Source: Cinclus cinclus
Taxonomy: Eukaryota > Chordata > Aves > Passeriformes > Cinclidae
Length of the DNA stretch: 64,000 nucleotides
NCBI RefSeq assembly: GCF_963662255.1
Contig: NC_085068.1
Location: 2,480,001 to 2,544,000 of the forward strand
Reading direction: 5' to 3'
Both the position numbers and the translations under genes were made by a program. The notes under the pieces are model-generated. The model was not told the origin of the DNA. It ran no database searches and saw only the letters and a program-made list of their open reading frames with translations. This document shows positions 63,301 through 64,000 of the stretch, in pieces (position 1 is the stretch's first letter; each line of letters opens with the position of its first letter).

Positions 63301-63645
63301 ATCTTTGCTTCAACAATTGTAGGGGATTCAGAACAATCCCACCCAATGTTGGCTGAGAGTGATGAGTAATAAGGAGGAACCTTGGGGTAAAACAAGAAGC
63401 CAAGGGAACGAATCAAATTCAGAGACTACACAGGAAACTTGACGAACATACTTGTTCTTCAGCTCCACGATGGCCTGCACAGTCCTGTTGTTGTAGTAGA
63501 GGTTGATGGTTCGCACCATCTTGGTTCGTTTCAGGTCTCCAATCTTCACTGTCACCTTGCTGATGGTGTGGCTGCCAATGAGCTTCACCACCTGCTGCGT
63601 GGTCGTGTAGCGCGTGTCCACTTTGATGGACGAGAGCTTGATGTA
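33334..63645 (-). CDS. UBR4: UBR4 (E3 ubiquitin ligase, p600/RBAF600), C-terminal 34 coding exons
   Basis: N-recognin of the UBR family. It binds destabilising N-termini through a UBR box encoded upstream of this window, and ubiquitinates substrates for proteasomal and autophagic turnover with partners such as KCMF1 and calmodulin. The 34 exons listed below have GT/AG ends and phases that fit, giving 4923 nt: 1640 residues plus TGA. Compared with my recollection of human UBR4 (5183 residues), this is about residue 3544 to the end, near-identical over most exons. Features in order (local numbering from the first residue seen): Cys-rich zinc-binding region ~130-180, second Cys-rich patch ~347-361, acidic run ~921-929, basic helical segment ~1240-1265, hemiRING-type zinc finger ~1290-1350, conserved C-terminal domain to residue 1640. 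No frameshift or premature stop. Introns are mostly 80-1500 nt; those of more than 300 nt without a listed repeat show nothing recognisable. More upstream exons lie beyond 64000. Confidence 0.97.
34051..34213 (-). CDS. UBR4: UBR4 exon (33rd)
   Basis: Local residues 1566-1619: [54 protein letters not shown]. Gly split; donor G|gtgagt. Confidence 0.96.
34698..34908 (+). mobile_element. CR1 LINE 3'-end fragment in UBR4 intron
   Basis: Sense CR1: 'aaaaaatccttccctgtgaa', 'aggccctggcagaggctgcc', 'gtccaaggccaggctggaag', 'cccttcccacccaaaccacc', 'tgggattccatga'. Antisense to UBR4. Confidence 0.9.
35034..35124 (-). CDS. UBR4: UBR4 exon (32nd)
   Basis: Local residues 1535-1565: [31 protein letters not shown]. 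Hydrophobic helix. Not visible as a Met-to-stop frame. Donor AAG|gtaagg. Confidence 0.95.
38150..38415 (+). mobile_element. CR1 LINE 3' end with (CAACC)n expansion
   Basis: Sense CR1: 'cactcagggccagactggac', 'gggcttggagctacctggg', 'tgcccatgacaggggtggca', 'cttcagggtccctcccaacc', then about nine CAACC pentamers (38366-38411) where the single 'ccaacccaaacc' of CR1 should be. A 20-bp duplication ('tccctgggctctggga') is also present at 38278-38310. Confidence 0.88.
38511..38628. repeat. 23-bp minisatellite, about five units
   Basis: Units of about 23 bp (one of 20, one of 29) starting at 38511, 38534, 38557, 38580 and 38600, each gtg-ccagtgacac-ag-ggctct with drift. It sits 35-150 bp inside the intron after the 31st exon. 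It is not a copy of the exon end. Confidence 0.8.
38663..38887 (-). CDS. UBR4: UBR4 exon (31st), most diverged C-terminal exon
   Basis: Local residues 1460-1534: [76 protein letters not shown]-rich, with about twice as many substitutions from human as flanking exons (e.g. [12 protein letters not shown]). The frame is intact. Donor AG|gtcagt. Confidence 0.95.
38888..40717 (-). other. UBR4: UBR4 intron between exons 30 and 31 of the window
   Basis: 1.8 kb. The only structure recognised is the 52-54-bp tandem repeat at 39009-39159 (listed separately). The rest is plain intron. Confidence 0.7.
39009..39159. repeat. Three-unit tandem repeat, 52-54 bp
   Basis: Units start near 39009, 39061 and 39115. 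Each reads cccaaa-ctcatccctggttgagg-ttgcc-ccag-gg-caccaycag with substitutions. It lies about 120 bp from the acceptor of the 31st exon. Confidence 0.8.
40718..40912 (-). CDS. UBR4: UBR4 exon (30th)
   Basis: Local residues 1396-1459: [64 protein letters not shown]. Near-identical to human. Thr split; donor AC|gtcagt. Confidence 0.96.
41187..41370 (-). mobile_element. CR1 LINE 3'-end fragment in UBR4 intron
   Basis: 'cacagaatcccagaatggtt', then 'aacctggccttggacacttc', 'cttctctgggcatcttgtgc' and 'cacagggaagactttcttcc': inverted CR1, so in sense with UBR4. Confidence 0.85.
41816..41941 (-). CDS. UBR4: UBR4 exon (29th)
   Basis: Local residues 1354-1394: [40 protein letters not shown], Ala; Arg split. 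No minus-strand Met, so not visible as a start-to-stop frame. Donor CG|gtgagt. Confidence 0.95.
42212..42354 (-). CDS. UBR4: UBR4 exon (28th), hemiRING zinc finger
   Basis: Local residues 1306-1352: [47 protein letters not shown]. His/Cys residues in the [10 protein letters not shown] stretch complete the zinc site by family knowledge. Arg split; donor AG|gtactg. Confidence 0.96.
42654..42774 (-). repeat. Tandem copies of an exon-end/5' splice-site unit (22-23 bp)
   Basis: On minus, the authentic junction TTCCAG|gtaacgggagc is followed by units of 23, 22, 23 and 23 bp (42747-42769, 42725-42746, 42702-42724, 42679-42701). Each is a version of TTCCAG|gtaatgggagctaaaag. The copies ending near 42751 and 42683 keep CAG|gtaatg; the other two have lost the AG or changed it. 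A further ttccag|gtgaag occurs at about 42654. Confidence 0.85.
42774..42887 (-). CDS. UBR4: UBR4 exon (27th), start of hemiRING zinc finger
   Basis: 38 codons, local residues 1268-1305: [38 protein letters not shown]. The CCIC motif supplies the first zinc ligands of the C-terminal hemiRING, the module that engages the E2 UBE2A by published work. Donor TTCCAG|gtaacg is repeated downstream in the intron. Confidence 0.96.
43129..43347 (-). CDS. UBR4: UBR4 exon (26th), basic helical segment
   Basis: 73 codons, local residues 1195-1267: [40 protein letters not shown], then a long charged helix [20 protein letters not shown] and ALGTLGMT. By family knowledge this helical part precedes and packs against the hemiRING zinc finger of UBR4. 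Donor ACG|gtaatg. Confidence 0.96.
44142..44241 (-). CDS. UBR4: UBR4 exon (25th)
   Basis: Local residues 1162-1194: [20 protein letters not shown] and [13 protein letters not shown]. Donor CAG|gtgagg. Confidence 0.95.
44714..44887 (-). CDS. UBR4: UBR4 exon (24th)
   Basis: Local residues 1104-1160: [57 protein letters not shown]. Asn split; donor AA|gtaaga. Confidence 0.96.
45194..45384 (-). CDS. UBR4: UBR4 exon (23rd)
   Basis: Local residues 1040-1102: [63 protein letters not shown]. Lys split; donor AA|gtacgt. Confidence 0.96.
46068..46187 (-). CDS. UBR4: UBR4 exon (22nd)
   Basis: 40 codons, local residues 1000-1039: [40 protein letters not shown]. Phase 0; donor AAG|gtgagt. Confidence 0.96.
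46455..46562 (-). CDS. UBR4: UBR4 exon (21st)
   Basis: 36 codons, local residues 964-999: [36 protein letters not shown]. Phase 0; donor TTG|gtaagg. Confidence 0.96.
46953..47080 (-). CDS. UBR4: UBR4 exon (20th), acidic run
   Basis: Local residues 921-963: [18 protein letters not shown], then [20 protein letters not shown] and RHLLT. The acidic stretch is encoded by a GAG/GAT run. Donor ACT|gtgagt. Confidence 0.96.
47487..47574 (-). CDS. UBR4: UBR4 exon (19th)
   Basis: Local residues 892-920: [20 protein letters not shown] and FIESLDSTT. Asp is split; donor G|gtaatg. Overlooked by a simple start-codon scan, but phase and identity are clear. Confidence 0.95.
47575..49742 (-). other. UBR4: UBR4 intron between exons 18 and 19 of the window (2.2 kb)
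   Basis: One of the largest UBR4 introns here. No CR1, LTR, tandem repeat or RNA gene recognised. Open frames (including one of ~210 codons near 48115-48747) have no family resemblance. Confidence 0.65.
49743..49823 (-). CDS. UBR4: UBR4 exon (18th)
   Basis: 27 codons, local residues 865-891: [20 protein letters not shown] and VWCPTNE. Acceptor ccttttcag, donor GAG|gtgtgt. Too short to stand out by frame length. Confidence 0.95.
49953..50150 (-). CDS. UBR4: UBR4 exon (17th)
   Basis: 66 codons, local residues 799-864: [66 protein letters not shown]. Phase 0 at both ends; donor GAG|gtgaga. Confidence 0.96.
50478..50950 (+). mobile_element. CR1 LINE 3' end, ~470 bp, in UBR4 intron
   Basis: Sense CR1 blocks in order: 'gaccccaccgggagcactgc', 'agttctggtgaccctcaaca', 'gtgcagaggaggccatggag', 'gtgacaggacaagggg', 'ttcttccttgtgagagtggt', 'aatctttaaggcccttccca'. 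Antisense to UBR4. It occupies most of the intron between the 16th and 17th exons. Confidence 0.92.
50990..51111 (-). CDS. UBR4: UBR4 exon (16th)
   Basis: Local residues 758-798: [40 protein letters not shown], Pro. The donor CCT|gtgagt lies only about 40 nt from the end of a CR1 insertion. Confidence 0.95.
51517..51690 (-). CDS. UBR4: UBR4 exon (15th)
   Basis: Local residues 700-757: [58 protein letters not shown]. Fully conserved with human by memory. Gly split; donor G|gtaaaa. Confidence 0.96.
52590..52671 (-). CDS. UBR4: UBR4 exon (14th)
   Basis: Small exon, local residues 673-699: [20 protein letters not shown] and YALKSLT, Gly split. No minus-strand start Met, so it is easily missed. 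Phase and sequence match the neighbouring exons and human UBR4. Confidence 0.95.
53361..53502 (-). CDS. UBR4: UBR4 exon (13th)
   Basis: Local residues 625-672: [40 protein letters not shown] and YIGSLITK. Acceptor tttcacag, donor AAG|gtatgg. Confidence 0.95.
54041..54150 (-). CDS. UBR4: UBR4 exon (12th)
   Basis: Local residues 589-624: [20 protein letters not shown] then [16 protein letters not shown], armadillo-like helical scaffold. Ser is split with the next exon; donor AG|gtattc. Confidence 0.95.
54633..54790 (-). CDS. UBR4: UBR4 exon (11th)
   Basis: Local residues 536-588: [38 protein letters not shown], then [13 protein letters not shown]. Several conservative changes from human in the first 20 residues. 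Donor CAG|gtaaag. Confidence 0.95.
55272..55401 (-). CDS. UBR4: UBR4 exon (10th)
   Basis: Local residues 493-535: [20 protein letters not shown] and [20 protein letters not shown]. The last Gly is split; donor G|gtaagc. The acceptor is weakly pyrimidine-rich (aatttgttag). Confidence 0.95.
56073..56200 (-). CDS. UBR4: UBR4 exon (9th)
   Basis: Local residues 450-492: [20 protein letters not shown] through [16 protein letters not shown] to TSKKNK. Hydrophobic helices with a basic tail. Donor AAG|gtactg. Confidence 0.95.
56364..56448 (-). CDS. UBR4: UBR4 exon (8th)
   Basis: Local residues 422-449, [20 protein letters not shown] and CWELRLRC, plus one base of Ala. Acceptor ttgcag, donor G|gtgagt. 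Confidence 0.95.
56813..56903 (-). CDS. UBR4: UBR4 exon (7th)
   Basis: Local residues 392-421: [20 protein letters not shown], then [10 protein letters not shown]. Conserved helical repeat-like scaffold. Donor TTG|gtgaga. Confidence 0.95.
57035..57112 (+). mobile_element. CR1 3'-tail fragment
   Basis: 'catggcagggggtgggactg' followed by 'ccttcccacccagtccac' and 'tttgtgattctaatg': the last ~80 nt of a CR1 in plus orientation, next to the LTR-like copy. Confidence 0.75.
57160..57621 (-). mobile_element. Solo-LTR-like repeat, copy 3, in UBR4 intron (sense)
   Basis: Nearly identical to the copy at 25247-25694. Minus orientation, so it is in sense with UBR4. It starts (TGCCTCAGG on minus) only about 38 nt after the 5' splice site of the 6th exon. 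It carries AATAAA in sense at 57222-57217. No coding sequence. A 'tgggac...gaacagaaccca' block shared with copy 1 extends the left edge to about 57160. Confidence 0.7.
57661..58004 (-). CDS. UBR4: UBR4 exon (6th), largest in window, Cys/His patch
   Basis: 344 nt, local residues 277-390 plus two bases of Arg. [20 protein letters not shown], a Ser-rich variable patch, then [20 protein letters not shown] followed by [12 protein letters not shown], a possible second metal-binding patch. The exon ends [19 protein letters not shown] and [10 protein letters not shown]-rich. Donor AG|gtgaga. Confidence 0.96.
58151..58345 (+). repeat. Direct repeat pair, 106-bp period
   Basis: 'ctttacaaacaa' plus a gctg/tgg and 'tgctgrta' context occurs at about 58152 and again at about 58258, and similarity continues through 'agataaaagaaacagtggg' versus 'agatgaaagaagcaatgag'. 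It precedes the LTR-like sequence and may be part of the same element. Confidence 0.7.
58368..58627 (+). mobile_element. LTR-like sequence, antisense to UBR4
   Basis: About 260 bp that opens 'tgtacattagagg' and ends 'ttttcctgaca'. It contains 'cctctcccttcatt' and AATAAA at 58553-58558, followed by a 'ctcctctgtctcctttctgg' pyrimidine stretch. TG...CA ends and an AATAAA near the 3' end are typical of a retroviral-type LTR. No internal genes. Limits approximate, and no target-site duplication was found by eye. Confidence 0.55.
59225..59353 (-). CDS. UBR4: UBR4 exon (5th)
   Basis: 43 codons, local residues 234-276: a Ser/Gly-rich start ([15 protein letters not shown]) that varies between species, then [18 protein letters not shown] and ELSKIIQ. 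Phase 0 at both ends; donor CAG|gtacag. Confidence 0.95.
59512..59637 (-). CDS. UBR4: UBR4 exon (4th)
   Basis: 42 codons, local residues 192-233, [20 protein letters not shown] to EAAPEKPQ. Predicted helical. Acceptor tttgtag, donor CAG|gtaagg, phase 0 at both ends. Confidence 0.95.
60166..60304 (-). CDS. UBR4: UBR4 exon (3rd), Cys-rich region
   Basis: Completes Arg and encodes local residues 146-191: [33 protein letters not shown] and NEEDRKK. Completes the zinc-binding Cys cluster begun in the previous exon. Donor AAG|gtgagg. Confidence 0.96.
60305..61261 (-). other. UBR4: Remainder of UBR4 intron after the minisatellite
   Basis: Unique intron sequence between the array and the next acceptor (tttcag at about 60305). 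No repeat, exon or RNA gene recognised. Confidence 0.7.
61262..62193 (-). repeat. UBR4 intronic minisatellite built from exon end plus 5' splice site
   Basis: The block 'gcacttgtggcactgg' (plus) recurs at 61292, 61355, 61437, 61521, 61603, 61666, 61729, 61792, 61874, 61958, 62042 and 62105, with the authentic exon copy at 62168. Steps, read from the exon, are 63, 63, 84, 84, 82, 63, 63, 63, 82, 84, 82 and 63 bp. On the minus strand a 63-bp unit is 26 nt of exon end (encoding NVYQCHKCR), the donor GTCAGG and intron sequence ending CCCCAG. Units of 82-84 bp hold an extra copy of a ~21-nt subrepeat. The ten copies from 61437 to 62105 keep TGCAG|GTCAGG exactly; the two farthest are degenerate. 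Confidence 0.97.
62166..62405 (-). CDS. UBR4: UBR4 exon (2nd in window), start of Cys-rich region
   Basis: Acceptor ctctag; donor AG|gtcagg. Encodes local residues 65-144, [20 protein letters not shown] through [12 protein letters not shown] and three CxxC pairs (CPRC, CGNC, CHKC), probable zinc ligands. Its last 26 nt and its donor are the seed of the intronic minisatellite that follows. Confidence 0.96.
62406..63451 (-). other. UBR4: UBR4 intron between exons 1 and 2 of the window
   Basis: About 1 kb of ordinary intron with an A/G-rich patch at about 62420-62470. A TGATGT/ACATCA-containing short inverted stretch near 62830-62880 is not convincing as an RNA gene. No recognised repeat. Confidence 0.7.
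63452..63645 (-). CDS. UBR4: UBR4 exon (1st in window)
   Basis: Starts after cccag and ends AA|gtatgt. Encodes local residues 1-64, beginning [17 protein letters not shown] and including [11 protein letters not shown] and [15 protein letters not shown]. It fits a beta-rich segment upstream of the Cys-rich region. The last Lys codon is split with the next exon. The preceding exon lies outside the window. Confidence 0.95.
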
Positions 63646-63789
63646 CTGGGGAGACAAACCAGGGACACACTGCCTGTCTGAGGACACCCCAAAACCTCAG
63701 GGACAGAGGAAACCACACTTGTAATGGGTTGGGATCCCCACTACAGGAACAGATTCAATAACAGCAGTTACGGCTGGTGTCATGCAGAG

Positions 63790-64000
63790 CAACTGGAGCT
63801 ATGTCACGGGAGGGTGAGGCAGAGATCAGGAAAAAGTTCTTCCCTCACCCAGAGGGTGCTGGGCACTGCCCAGGCTCCCCAGGGAATGGGCACGGGCCCA
63901 AGGCTGCCAGAGCTCCAGGAGCATTTGGACACCACTCCCAGGGAGGGAATGTTGGGATGTCCTGTGCAGAGCCAGGGGTTGGATTTGATCCTTGTGGGCC
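63790..64000 (+). mobile_element. CR1 LINE fragment running off the window end
   Basis: 'aaaaagttcttccctcaccc', 'gggcactgcccaggctcccc', 'gagcatttggacaccactcc' and 'ttggatttgatccttgtggg' are sense CR1 3' blocks of another subfamily. The terminal tail lies beyond 64000. Confidence 0.85.

Overview
The window is vertebrate nuclear DNA, almost certainly from a bird and probably a songbird. Evidence: two genes with split exons and GT/AG introns, at least fourteen CR1 LINE 3' ends carrying the avian CR1 tail (the 'ccttccaacccaaacc' type of motif), solo-LTR-like repeats, and very short introns. 'Songbird' is inferred from repeat style only. There is no prokaryotic gene, operon, CRISPR array or mobile-element coding region.

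Layout. (1) 1-21486: the 5' part of the first intron of IFFO2 (minus strand). It contains no exon I can support. It holds seven CR1 pieces, an old LTR-like copy, a four-unit ~160-bp tandem repeat, a long G tract and a 1.2-kb hexamer-based minisatellite. (2) 21487-22088: IFFO2 coding exon 1 inside a CpG-rich island, with a promoter-side cluster of octamer and CCACGCCCC motifs. (3) About 22.7-33.0 kb: intergenic, with CR1, microsatellites, one LTR-like copy and scattered CpG-rich DNA. (4) 33334-63645: the last 34 coding exons of UBR4 (minus strand), ending at a TGA at 33334-33336. These exons join in one frame to 4923 nt (1640 residues plus stop), roughly the C-terminal third of a ~5180-residue protein. 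The IFFO2-UBR4 order and shared orientation match the human 1p36 arrangement as I know it.

UBR4 is a giant N-degron E3 ubiquitin ligase. The window covers a Cys-rich zinc-binding segment, helical scaffold exons and the C-terminal catalytic module, with its CCIC...HYDCH zinc finger (hemiRING) and the conserved C-terminus. IFFO2 encodes an intermediate-filament-family protein and is not functionally linked to UBR4 by anything seen here.

The most unusual structure is in UBR4. The intron after the second exon of the window begins with a 0.9-kb minisatellite (61262-62193). Its repeat unit is a copy of the exon end plus the 5' splice site: 26 nt of exon encoding NVYQCHKCR, then the donor and 37 nt of intron. 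Twelve extra copies are present, ten with an identical donor, and the first four are in frame with UBR4. A second, smaller exon-end/donor duplication lies at 42654-42774, next to the exon that starts the hemiRING. These are the best candidates for something undescribed.
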